Source: Limisphaerales bacterium (lineage in GTDB: Bacteria; Verrucomicrobiota; Verrucomicrobiia; Limisphaerales; UBA8199). Taken from it: DNA of 42,637 bases. Shown piece by piece: positions 15,963-24,558 of this stretch. The position numbers were made by a program, and so were the translations under genes. The DNA is taken from assembly GCA_003152225.1 (NCBI GenBank), contig PLZQ01000090.1:1502-44138 (forward strand), given 5' to 3'. Below the pieces are notes generated by a model that saw nothing but the letters and a program-made list of their open reading frames with translations, did not search any database and was not told the DNA's origin. Position 1 is the first letter of the stretch. Every line of letters starts with the position of its first letter.

Positions 15963-16763
15963 TCAGCAGATTTGCAGGGCGCCGCCCGTGCCTTTGGCGC
16001 GGGTGATCGCCGCCAGCGTCGAGTTGAGCGTGAAGACGCCGCTCACACCCTTGAGCGGATTTGAGCGCTCGATGCGCATTGCGGCGCCTTTCCCCCGCGC
16101 GGTGATCTCGATTACCGACACATCCAACGACGGGTCCGCCACCAGCACCGAGCGTGTGCGATCGAACCCGATCCCCGCCAGCGCCACCGTCGCGTGCGAG
16201 TTCACGTTGCGCGGGAACAGCGGGCACACCGCGCGCGTCGGGCCGTCGTAAAGCACCGTTTCCTGCGTGATCGCCGCGGCCTTGAACTGCGGCGCCGCGC
16301 TGAAGTCGAGGTTCTTCGGACTCTTCTTCATCACCATCGTGACCTCCTCCCACAGGTCGCGCCCCTCGAAGATGCTCTCCAGCCCCACGACTGCCCCGTG
16401 CGGGACGAACAGGCAGGTGCCGCGGCTCCGGGCCGTTTCGAGCAGCCGCTGCTGTAAGCCCTCATCCGCAAAAGCCGTCATCGAGAGCGGCATGTAGTCC
16501 GTCTCCCGCAGGAACAGCTCCCCGAACTGGCGCGTCACCGTCGGATGCGCCATCTCGACCACGAGATCAGGCTGGCGTGAGGCGAAGTCGCGAATCTCCG
16601 GCAGGACAATCTCCGTCGGCACACCCGCCAGCCGCTCGACGGCTAGCTCATGGACAAAAGCGACCTCCAACCCCAGCTCAGGCCGCTTCGTGATCTGCTC
16701 ATACACAAACCGCCCGATGTAGCCTAACCCGACTAGTCCAATCCGTGCTTTCTGCGTTGCCAT
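15963..16763 (-). CDS. L-aspartate dehydrogenase-like protein (NadX/DUF108 family)
   Basis: A 266-residue cytoplasmic protein. The Rossmann motif IGLVGLGYIG is at the N-terminus, followed by DLVVEMAHPTVTRQFGE, VPHGAVVGLES and the family's conserved PRNVNSHATVALAGIGFDRT. Known members oxidise L-aspartate to iminoaspartate with NAD(P), feeding NAD synthesis; others have unknown amino-acid substrates. No nadA or nadC gene is nearby. Instead it is the first gene of an operon with a threonine synthase-like gene 10 bases downstream and an SDR, so it may act in a different amino-acid route. ATG 16763 is used because the Rossmann strand begins five residues later; a GGGAGAG lies about 14-20 bases upstream. 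Confidence 0.78.
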   Translation of the reverse strand: MATQKARIGLVGLGYIGRFVYEQITKRPELGLEVAFVHELAVERLAGVPTEIVLPEIRDFASRQPDLVVEMAHPTVTRQFGELFLRETDYMPLSMTAFADEGLQQRLLETARSRGTCLFVPHGAVVGLESIFEGRDLWEEVTMVMKKSPKNLDFSAAPQFKAAAITQETVLYDGPTRAVCPLFPRNVNSHATVALAGIGFDRTRSVLVADPSLDVSVIEITARGKGAAMRIERSNPLKGVSGVFTLNSTLAAITRAKGTGGALQIC

Positions 16764-16898
16764 TGACAGTGTCTTTCTCTCCCGGATGTCATTGTCTGAC
16801 ACTGCGCAGGCTAAGGACACCCGCCGGCATGTCAACTATTCGGCGGTATGAATCCTCAATCCAGTGCGGGCAATCTTACGGGGGCGGACGCGACAGAC

Positions 16899-19800
16899 TC
16901 AACTGCCGGGCGGGGGTAAAGTCCCTTCATAATACCGGGCGCGGTAAAAGCGGCGCGCCCGCCAGCCTGACTCCGGGTCACCGAAGAGGACCACTCCACC
17001 GCTGGTCATCACGTTGGTTAGAACGGGAATCCATTGCGCGAGGTTAGTCGAGGCCTCGATCACTACAGCCTGGCCCGGCACAGCACTGATGTTGAACCAG
17101 AATTGGTTCGAGCAGCATCCGGCGGCGGACAGCTCCGGGCGGAGTTGCACGCGACTTTCAACAAACCAGCTTGAGCCGTTGTAGTACCCGGCACCGGCGA
17201 CGAAACCTCGCGCACGGATCGTATAGTCAGGTGGCACAGAAACATTGGTCACCTGCCAGCCACCAGGGATACGCGTCCCCTGCCCTGCGCTAACCCAGTT
17301 CGTGCCGTCGCGTGAAGTCTCGAAGGACGTGCGCCAAACCTCCGGGCCGCTTCCGGACCGCAGCCATGTAATATTTGAGCCATCGAAGGTCAGCATTTGG
17401 CCTGCAGAATCGGGGTTTCCCAATCGCCCGAGGTCAACCCGCAGTTGCCCGCCGAGGGTCGCAAAAAGGCCCCCGACAAGAATCCTGCCGTCAGGTTGTA
17501 CGGCAAAGGTGTTTACCGTGTTGTCGGCTGCGGGATCGAATGTGCTGTCCAGCGAGCCATCCAGGTTGAGCCGCCCGAGCCGGCTGCGGGCCTGTCCCCC
17601 CAACATCGTGAAATTCCCTCCCGCCAGAATGGTTCCGTCGGTCTGAATCGCCAACGCCTTTACGACATCGTTAGCTCCGGGGTTGAACGCGTTGTCCAGG
17701 GTGCCGTCGCTATTGAGCCGGCCGATGTAGCTGCGGGCTTGACCGCACAAGTTCGTGAACGCACCGCCGACCAGGATCTTGCCATCGGTCTGCAGCGCGA
17801 GGCAATACACCATCCCGTCGGCGTCCGGGTTAAATCCCGTATCCAGGGAGCCGTCGGCGTTGAGCCGGCCGATGTGGCTGCGGGCTTGCCCATCCAAGTT
17901 AGTGAAGCCGCCGCAGGCCAGAATCTTACCATTCGGTTGAGCCGCCAGGAGCAGCACGATGTAATTGGCGTCCGGTTTGAAGTCAGGGTCGAGTGTGCCG
18001 TCGGCATTGAGCCGGGCAATGGTGTAACGCGTCTGGCCGCCCACCGTCGTGAAACCACCACTTATGAGGGTTTTGCCGTCGGCCTGCGGCAGCAAACAAC
18101 TCACCCAGCCATTCGCTCCCAGAGTGAATGGCGCGTCCAGCGTGCCATCGTAATTGAGCCGGCCATAAAAAGGCTGAGACTGGCCGGCGAGTGAAAGGAA
18201 TGCGCCTCCCACCAGGATCCGGTTGTCCGGCTGCACGGCAAAACAATAAACGCCGTCATTGCCGACAGCCGAAGGAGCGAACGCAGAATCTAATGTCCCA
18301 TCGGCATTGAGCCGTCCCATACAAGTGCGCGGCTGAGCCCCTAGTGTGGAGAAATTGCCGCCCACCAGGATCTTGCCGTCCGCTTGAACGGCCACCGTCT
18401 GCACACTCACGTTGGCGCCTGGATTGAATGAGTCCACGGTTGCCAGGTTCACCGTCAACATCGCCACCGCGCTTGTCACACTGCCAAAGCTGCTGTCGAT
18501 CAACACCTCGTAAAGGCCGGCATCGGGCCGCTGCGCATTGGTCACCACCAACGTTGTCGTGGTGGCCCCTGGCAAGGGGACACCGCTCTTGCGCCACTGG
18601 TAGCTCGGTGCGGTGCCTGCGGCGGCAACGCTGAATGAGGCTGTTTGCCCCGGACTTACCTTTTGGCTCGCCGGCTGGCTGGTGACGCACGGGTCGGCGA
18701 CGCTCAGAGTGGCCACCGCACTGGTCACACTGCCCAGCGAATTGCTGGCGGTGGCCCAGTAACCACCCATCTCCCCGCCCAACACATTACTTAACGTTAG
18801 CGTCGCCGTGTAGGCCCCGGAAATGTTACCCCCGTCATCCAGCACCGCTGCTCCCTTGTGCCATTGCCAGGTCAAGGGCGCTGTGCCCGCCACCGGAGCG
18901 GTGAACGTGGCGGTTGTGCCGGCGTTATTCGTGCGGCTCCTTGGTTGGTTGCTAAGATATGGATCCACGGTGCTCAAAGTGGCAACCAGGCTCGTCACGC
19001 TGCCGTAGGCATTCGTGATGACAACCCAATACCGGGCCGCATCCGCGCCCAGGACATTGCGCACGGCCAAGCTCGAGCTTCGCGCGCCCGAGATGTTCCC
19101 TCCGTCGCTCAGGGCCACCCCGTCCTTAAACCATTGGCAGTCGAGCGGCTGGGCGCCGGCGGCTACGACGCTGAACGTCGCCAGGCTGGTTGCATTGTTC
19201 GTGCGGCTGGCCGGCTGCGTTCTGATGGCCGGCGGCCCCTGGCCCGCCTCCACAAACCAACTCGAACCGCCCTCATATCCTGCCGCCACTGAACCCCGTG
19301 CGAAGATCGTGGAGCCGGCGGGCACCGAGTCTGCCGACAGTTGCCAGCCAGCTGGGACGGCCACTCCGCTGCCCAAGCTGATCCAGGAGTTCCCATTGGC
19401 AGAAGCCTCAAACGTGGTTCGCCAGAGCTCCGGGCTGGTACCGTTGCGCAGCCAGGTAATATTGGCGCCATCGTAACCCAGCTCCTGAGTCGCGGGGTAG
19501 GTGTTGTTCAAGCGGGCGAGGCGAGAACGCGACTGTCCTCCGACTGTAGTGAAGTTGCCGCCTGCCAGAATCTTGCCGTCCGCCTGCAACGACAAAGCAT
19601 AAACAACGCCGTTGGCCCCGGGGTTCAAGGTGGTATCCGGCGTCCCGTCGGGATTGAGCCGGGCGATGTATTTCCGGATCTGTCCGCCGATCACGGTGAA
19701 GTTGCCCCCCACCAGAATCTTGCCGTCCGCCTGCAACGCCAGCGAATACACCAGGCTGCTCGCTGCCGGATTGAAGCTGGTATCCAGCGTGCCGTCGCCG

Positions 19801-22800
19801 TTGAGCCGGGCAATATACATACGCGTCTGCCCGCACAGACTGGTGAACGCGCCGCCCACCAGGATCTTCCCGTCCGGTTGAGCCAGCAGGCAATACACAT
19901 TGGTGTTGGCTCCCGGACTGAAGGTCGCGTCCAGCGTGCCCTCGACATTGAGCCGGCCCACATACATGCGGCCCTGCCCACAGAGGTTAGTAAAAGCGCC
20001 ACCCACCAGCACCTTGCCGTCCGGCTGCACCGCCATGGAATATATGATGCCACTGGCCGCGGCATTGAAAGCCGCGTCCAGCGTGCCCTCGGCACTGAGC
20101 CGCCCAATGAAGCCGCGAGCCTGCCCGCACAGGTTAGTGAACGCGCCGCCTATGAGAATCTTGCCGTCTGGCTGGACCGCCACAGAGTTCACGTTGGAAT
20201 TGGGGCTGGGATTGAAGGCGACGTCCAAGGAGCCGTCAGCGTTAATCCGTCCAAGGTAGGGGCGCACCTGCCCACCCACTGTTGAGAAAATGCCTCCGAG
20301 CAAGATTCGACCATCTGTCTGCACGGCCAGGGAGTAGACGGAATCCCCAACGTTGGGATTGAACGCGGTGTCCAGTGTGCCGTCGGGTAGGGCACGTCCA
20401 AGGTTGTAGCGCCCCTGTCCTCCCAGCCCCCAGAAGTCGCCCCCCACAAGGATTTTGCCATCGGTTTGGACGGCGAGGGCATAGACTGGACCATTGGGAG
20501 CCAGATTCAGCGTGTCGAGACTCGCCGGGAATGCCAGAGCGGCGGCGGCACTGGTGCTGCTCCCGTAGGCGTTGCTTACCAGCACCTCGTAATTGCCGCC
20601 GTCGGCCCATTGCACGTTAGTCAAGATCAGTGACGACGCGGTCGCCCCAGGCAGACTTACACCGTTCCTGCGCCACTGGTAGCTGAAGGGTTCTGTCCCG
20701 GCCGCAGTTACCCCGAAGACCACAGTCAGTCCGGCGGTGGTCACCTGGCTGACGGGCTGGAGGGCGATAATTGGATCCACGACGGTCAGGGTGGCCACTT
20801 GGCTGATTATGGCGCCGTAAGCGTTGCTGATCACCACCGAGTATCCCCCCGCGTCGCCCCCGAGCACAGTGCTCAGGGTCAGCACCGATGTTTCTGCCCC
20901 GGAAACGTTGTCACCATTGCTCAGAATGGTCCCGTTTCGGAACCATTGGTACGCCAGTGGTGCTATCCCTGCTCCGACCACGTTGAAAGTCGCCGCAGTT
21001 GCCGCGTTGTTCGTCCGGCTTACCGGTTGGGCAGTGACGGCCGCTGAGCCCAAACTGGTCTCGACCAGCCAGCCTGAGCTGCTCGCGTAGCCTCCAGCAA
21101 CCGAGCCGCGTGCGCGAATAGTGGTGTTAGTCGGCAGGAAAAGATTGGTCACCTGCCACCCATTCGTGATGCGCGTTCCAGCACCCAGACTGAGCCAGTC
21201 CGTGCCGTTGGTGGAGGCATCGAAACTCGTGTGCCAGACATCGGGGCAAGTGCCTCCCCGGTGCCAGGTTACGCTCGAACCATCGAAAGCAAGGTCCTGG
21301 GTCGCGGGTTCAGTATTGTTTAGCCTCCCAAGATTGGTGCGGGTTTGTCCGCACAAGGTTGTGAACTGGCCTCCGACCAGGACCATGCCGTCCTCTTGCA
21401 GAGCCAGAGATAGCACAGTGCTACCGGCACCTGGATTGAACGAGCCATCCAACGCACCATCGGCTGTGAGGCGCCCAAGGTAACTGCGGGTCTGCCCGCC
21501 CAAGGTCGAGAACATCCCGCCGGCTAGCACTCGCCCGTCGGCCTGTAACGCCAGGGAGTTAACGCCGCCGTTGGCTCCCGGATTGAAGGCGAGGTCCAGG
21601 GTGCCATCCGTATTCAAACGTGCTATGTAGTTGCGCGCCTGTCCCCCGATTGTGGTAAAGCTGCCTCCCGCCACGATCCTCCCGTCCCCTTGCACGGCCA
21701 GACAGTAAACGGTGGCGCTGGCTCCCGGGTCGAAGCTGGCGTCCGCAGTTCCCTCCGCATTGAGACGCCCGATGCGGTTGCGTTTCTGTCCGCCAAGGGT
21801 GCTGAAGAAACCTCCGGCCAAGATCTTGCCGTCCGCCTGCAATGCCAGTGAATAGACCGAGCTGCCGGCCCCCGGGTTAAAGCTGCCGTCCAGTGTCCCG
21901 TCCGCATTGAGACGTGCGATATAGTTACGCGGCTGCCCACCCAGCGAAGTGAAGTCTCCACCCACCACAATCTTGAGGTCCGCCTGCACGGCCAGACAAC
22001 GCACAGTGTTGCTTGCGCCCGGGTTAAAAGCTGCGTCCAGCGTACCATCGGCATTAAGACGCCCGATGTACTTACACGCCTGTCCGCCAAGCCCAGTGAA
22101 CATCCCTCCCACCAGGATCTTGCCGTCCGGCTGCATCGCCAGAGTGCAAACCGTATTGCTAGCGGCGGCGCCAAACGTGGCGTCGAGTGTGCCGTCAGGG
22201 TTGAGTCGGCCTATGTACTTGTGCGTTTGCCCTGCCAGTGCAGTGAAGCTGCCGCCCAACACAATCCGTCCGTCCCGTTGCAACACCGTGGTATTGATAA
22301 AACCGTTCGCAGCGGGGTCTAACGCGTCGGGAGTTATCACGACCAACTTCGCCACCGTGCTGGTCACGCAGCCAAACGCGTTGGATACCAGCACATCATA
22401 GCCGCCTGCCGCAGCCAGTGGCACATTGATCAACTCCAACGACGCGGCGGTCGCCCCATCCAGGGGCGCACCGTCCTTGCGCCACTGGTAACTCAAGGGG
22501 GCGGTGCCCCCGGCTGTCACATCGAACTCAGCCGTTTGTCCAGCGTTGACGAATTTACCACAGGGCTGGACGCTGATGCCCGGGGGGCCAATCATTGTCT
22601 CGACTGGCCAACTTGTGCTGTTTTGTTCCCCCGCTGCGACAAAGCCCAGTGCGCGGAACGTGGAATTTGAAGCAACCGACACACCGGTCAGTTGCCAACC
22701 ACCCGAGATCCGCTCCCCGGCACCCAAGTTGAGCCAATCCGAACCGTTGGTGGAGCATCCAAAGGTCGTGCGCCAGGCTTCGGGCGCGGTGCCGCCCAGC

Positions 22801-24002
22801 AGCCAGGTAATGGTTGATCCGATGTAGCTCAGGCTTTGGGTCGCAGGCTCCGTGTTATAGAGCCGCCCAAGGCAGCTCCGATTCAGCCCGCCCAGCATGT
22901 TGAAGATGCCTCCCACGAGGACCTTTCCATCCGCCTGCAACGCCAGCGCATTCACACCACCCGCTCCTGGGTCGAAGGCGCTGTCCACCGTGCCATCCCC
23001 ATACAGCCGACCAATTCCCAAGCGCGGCTGCCCGCCCAACGTATAGAATGCGCCGGCCACCATTATCTTTCCGTCCGCCTGCTGCGCCATTGACATCACA
23101 TCATAGTCCGCCCCCGGGTTGAAGAGAGAGTCTAGCGTGCCGTTGCTGTTGAGCCGCCCGATATTCGTGCGCGGTTGCCCGCCTAGCGTCGTGAACCGGC
23201 CGCCCACCAGGATCTTTCCGTCCGCCTGGATCGCCAGGCAATACACCCCGGAATAATCTCCCTCCGCCCCGGGGTTGAATTCGCTGTCCAGCGTGCCATC
23301 GGCCTTCAGTCGGCCGATGTGAATACGCGTGGCTCCGCCGAGAGTTGTGAAATCGCCGCCCACCACGATTTTGCCGTCTGGCTGCAACGCCAGGGAATAA
23401 ACGTTAACATCAACTACCGAAGTGAAATTAGTGTCGAGCGTGCCATCAGCATTCAGCCGCCCAACACCGCGCTGCGCTTGTCCGGCCAAGGTGTTGAATA
23501 TCCCCCCTACCAGGATCTTGCTATCCGGCTGCACGATAAGGGACGAAACTCCAGCACCATACCCGCCACTCGCACCCGGATTGAAGGTGGTGTCCGCGGT
23601 GCCATCGGCGTTTAGTCGCCCGAGCAGGCTGCGCGCCGCCCCACCCAGTTGAGTGAAATTGCCTCCTACCAGGATCTTGCCTTCGGCGTCCAGCGCCACG
23701 GAGCCGACGGGGCCGTTGGCTCCGGCGTTGAAACTCCCGTCCAGCGCGCCGTCGGCCTTGAGTCGCCCGAGGTAAGGCCAGGTCTGGCCTGCCAGCCAGG
23801 TAAAATCGCCCCCCACTAAGACTCTGCCATTCGGTTGGACGGCCAGGGCATAAACCCTGGCGGGAGACCCACCACTAACACCAGGATTGAAGTCATCGGG
23901 AGTTTGGGAATAGCCCGGCACGGTCAGGCTAAGCAAGGCGAACGCCAATGAAGCGCAGAACCTGCTTAACCTGTTGGAGCATTGTGCTTTCGCCTTAATC
24001 AT
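16899..24002 (-). CDS. Giant exported delta-60-repeat / Ig-domain protein (four predicted seven-bladed propellers)
   Basis: A 2367-residue secreted or surface protein. A signal peptide covers residues 1-32 (SLAFALLSLTVPGYS). The rest is a regular tandem design. Four blocks each hold exactly seven delta-60 repeats of about 49 residues (core VYSLALQADGKILVGG, then GRLNADGTLD and FNPGA). Each block is followed by an 80-residue module (ITWLRSG, then WRTTFE, WISLGSG). The first three blocks are then followed by one, two and three Ig-like domains (GTAPLSYQWRKDG, then YEVLVSNAYGSV). The C-terminus is a tail with VVIEASTNLAQW. Function is unknown; likely adhesion or polymer binding. ATG 24002 gives the signal peptide; a GTG at 24056 is possible. 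A plausible promoter lies at 24104-24132. Conserved frames throughout show it is under selection. Confidence 0.9.
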   Translation of the reverse strand: MIKAKAQCSNRLSRFCASLAFALLSLTVPGYSQTPDDFNPGVSGGSPARVYALAVQPNGRVLVGGDFTWLAGQTWPYLGRLKADGALDGSFNAGANGPVGSVALDAEGKILVGGNFTQLGGAARSLLGRLNADGTADTTFNPGASGGYGAGVSSLIVQPDSKILVGGIFNTLAGQAQRGVGRLNADGTLDTNFTSVVDVNVYSLALQPDGKIVVGGDFTTLGGATRIHIGRLKADGTLDSEFNPGAEGDYSGVYCLAIQADGKILVGGRFTTLGGQPRTNIGRLNSNGTLDSLFNPGADYDVMSMAQQADGKIMVAGAFYTLGGQPRLGIGRLYGDGTVDSAFDPGAGGVNALALQADGKVLVGGIFNMLGGLNRSCLGRLYNTEPATQSLSYIGSTITWLLGGTAPEAWRTTFGCSTNGSDWLNLGAGERISGGWQLTGVSVASNSTFRALGFVAAGEQNSTSWPVETMIGPPGISVQPCGKFVNAGQTAEFDVTAGGTAPLSYQWRKDGAPLDGATAASLELINVPLAAAGGYDVLVSNAFGCVTSTVAKLVVITPDALDPAANGFINTTVLQRDGRIVLGGSFTALAGQTHKYIGRLNPDGTLDATFGAAASNTVCTLAMQPDGKILVGGMFTGLGGQACKYIGRLNADGTLDAAFNPGASNTVRCLAVQADLKIVVGGDFTSLGGQPRNYIARLNADGTLDGSFNPGAGSSVYSLALQADGKILAGGFFSTLGGQKRNRIGRLNAEGTADASFDPGASATVYCLAVQGDGRIVAGGSFTTIGGQARNYIARLNTDGTLDLAFNPGANGGVNSLALQADGRVLAGGMFSTLGGQTRSYLGRLTADGALDGSFNPGAGSTVLSLALQEDGMVLVGGQFTTLCGQTRTNLGRLNNTEPATQDLAFDGSSVTWHRGGTCPDVWHTSFDASTNGTDWLSLGAGTRITNGWQVTNLFLPTNTTIRARGSVAGGYASSSGWLVETSLGSAAVTAQPVSRTNNAATAATFNVVGAGIAPLAYQWFRNGTILSNGDNVSGAETSVLTLSTVLGGDAGGYSVVISNAYGAIISQVATLTVVDPIIALQPVSQVTTAGLTVVFGVTAAGTEPFSYQWRRNGVSLPGATASSLILTNVQWADGGNYEVLVSNAYGSSTSAAAALAFPASLDTLNLAPNGPVYALAVQTDGKILVGGDFWGLGGQGRYNLGRALPDGTLDTAFNPNVGDSVYSLAVQTDGRILLGGIFSTVGGQVRPYLGRINADGSLDVAFNPSPNSNVNSVAVQPDGKILIGGAFTNLCGQARGFIGRLSAEGTLDAAFNAAASGIIYSMAVQPDGKVLVGGAFTNLCGQGRMYVGRLNVEGTLDATFSPGANTNVYCLLAQPDGKILVGGAFTSLCGQTRMYIARLNGDGTLDTSFNPAASSLVYSLALQADGKILVGGNFTVIGGQIRKYIARLNPDGTPDTTLNPGANGVVYALSLQADGKILAGGNFTTVGGQSRSRLARLNNTYPATQELGYDGANITWLRNGTSPELWRTTFEASANGNSWISLGSGVAVPAGWQLSADSVPAGSTIFARGSVAAGYEGGSSWFVEAGQGPPAIRTQPASRTNNATSLATFSVVAAGAQPLDCQWFKDGVALSDGGNISGARSSSLAVRNVLGADAARYWVVITNAYGSVTSLVATLSTVDPYLSNQPRSRTNNAGTTATFTAPVAGTAPLTWQWHKGAAVLDDGGNISGAYTATLTLSNVLGGEMGGYWATASNSLGSVTSAVATLSVADPCVTSQPASQKVSPGQTASFSVAAAGTAPSYQWRKSGVPLPGATTTTLVVTNAQRPDAGLYEVLIDSSFGSVTSAVAMLTVNLATVDSFNPGANVSVQTVAVQADGKILVGGNFSTLGAQPRTCMGRLNADGTLDSAFAPSAVGNDGVYCFAVQPDNRILVGGAFLSLAGQSQPFYGRLNYDGTLDAPFTLGANGWVSCLLPQADGKTLISGGFTTVGGQTRYTIARLNADGTLDPDFKPDANYIVLLLAAQPNGKILACGGFTNLDGQARSHIGRLNADGSLDTGFNPDADGMVYCLALQTDGKILVGGAFTNLCGQARSYIGRLNSDGTLDNAFNPGANDVVKALAIQTDGTILAGGNFTMLGGQARSRLGRLNLDGSLDSTFDPAADNTVNTFAVQPDGRILVGGLFATLGGQLRVDLGRLGNPDSAGQMLTFDGSNITWLRSGSGPEVWRTSFETSRDGTNWVSAGQGTRIPGGWQVTNVSVPPDYTIRARGFVAGAGYYNGSSWFVESRVQLRPELSAAGCCSNQFWFNISAVPGQAVVIEASTNLAQWIPVLTNVMTSGGVVLFGDPESGWRARRFYRARYYEGTLPPPGS
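17396..18402 (-). repeat. Delta-60 block 4 (seven repeats)
   Basis: Seven consecutive repeats from VQTVAVQADGKILVGG to FAVQPDGRILVGG. This block is the most diverged, with changes such as LISGGF and ILACGGF. It is followed by the 80-residue module and the C-terminal tail rather than by Ig domains. Confidence 0.8.
19485..20486 (-). repeat. Delta-60 block 3 (seven repeats)
   Basis: Seven repeats from VYALAVQTDGKILVGG to ALSLQADGKILAGG. Repeats three to five share the variant NLCGQ or SLCGQ, a sign of recent duplication inside the block. Three Ig domains follow. Confidence 0.8.
21298..22296 (-). repeat. Delta-60 block 2 (seven repeats)
   Basis: Seven repeats from TVLQRDGRIVLGG to LALQEDGMVLVGG. 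Two Ig domains follow. Confidence 0.8.
22836..23857 (-). repeat. Delta-60 block 1 (seven repeats)
   Basis: Seven repeats from VYALAVQPNGRVLVGG to ALALQADGKVLVGG, starting soon after the signal peptide. One Ig domain follows. Confidence 0.8.
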
Positions 24003-24103
24003 ATCGAGCACCAATGAAGGCCCGCTGCGTTTGACACTACTAACCTGATGGCCCACCTTGAGCTTGAATCGAGCAGATGTCCAGATTAATCCTCCAGCAA
24101 TTC

Positions 24104-24132
24104 ATTAGCGGAAATTGTCATTATGGAGTCAA
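24104..24132 (-). promoter_or_regulatory. Sigma-70-like promoter for the delta-60 gene
   Basis: On the minus strand TTGACT (24127-24132) is separated by 17 bases from GCTAAT (24104-24109), a near-consensus -35 and a four-of-six -10. Transcription would start near 24097, leaving a leader of about 95 bases before ATG 24002. A match by eye only. Confidence 0.4.
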
Positions 24133-24285
24133 GAAACACACAATCCCTCGTGTTGTGCGCGCTGCCCTTGAACTGCCTTCGCTGGACTGCCCTCGCTCCG
24201 GCAACATCGATCTTCATGCCTTGGACTGCCCCCGCGCCAAAATCACACACCAGCCTGGCCCTGCCATGATCAAGGGCGGTTACGG

Positions 24286-24450
24286 CCACCCCGAGGCCAC
24301 CCCGAGGCCACCCTGAAGCCACCCTGAAGCCACCCTCAGGCTATCTGGTGGCTAACCGGTAGGCACCCTGAAGCCACCCCGAGGCTACCCTGAGGCTACC
24401 CTGAGGCTACCCTGAGGCTACCCCGAAGCCACCCTGAGGCTACTGGGATG
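24286..24450. repeat. Degenerate 11-bp-period array B
   Basis: Fifteen consecutive 11-base units in strict register, alternating CCACCCTGAAG, CCACCCCGAGG and CTACCCTGAGG, with two diverged units in the middle (CTATCTGGTGG, CTAACCGGTAG) and a diverged last one. No gene covers it. The remainder of the 24003-24558 spacer holds the promoter above and no other feature I can support. Confidence 0.85.
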
Positions 24451-24558
24451 GGTCTCAACCGAGCCGCGTTATCCTGGGCGCATGGCTCAAATTGGGCGTC
24501 GATTTCCCGCTGAACCCTATTGCCATGAGCGAGCGGATGATTTATCACGCGGTCACAC

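Noticed and set aside
16767-16804. Inverted repeat CAGTGTC...GACACTG as an operator of the aspartate dehydrogenase gene
   Set aside because: Arms are only 7 bp and 24 bases apart, too far for a simple operator; chance is likely.
17397-20285. Plus-strand open frames with internal repeats (17397-18194 and 19341-20285)
   Set aside because: They mirror the delta-60 repeats of the minus-strand gene; the repetition comes from the sense gene.
24286-24450. Array B as a CRISPR
   Set aside because: Units are 11 bases and contiguous, with no spacers; the period is far below that of any CRISPR repeat-spacer unit, and no cas gene is present.
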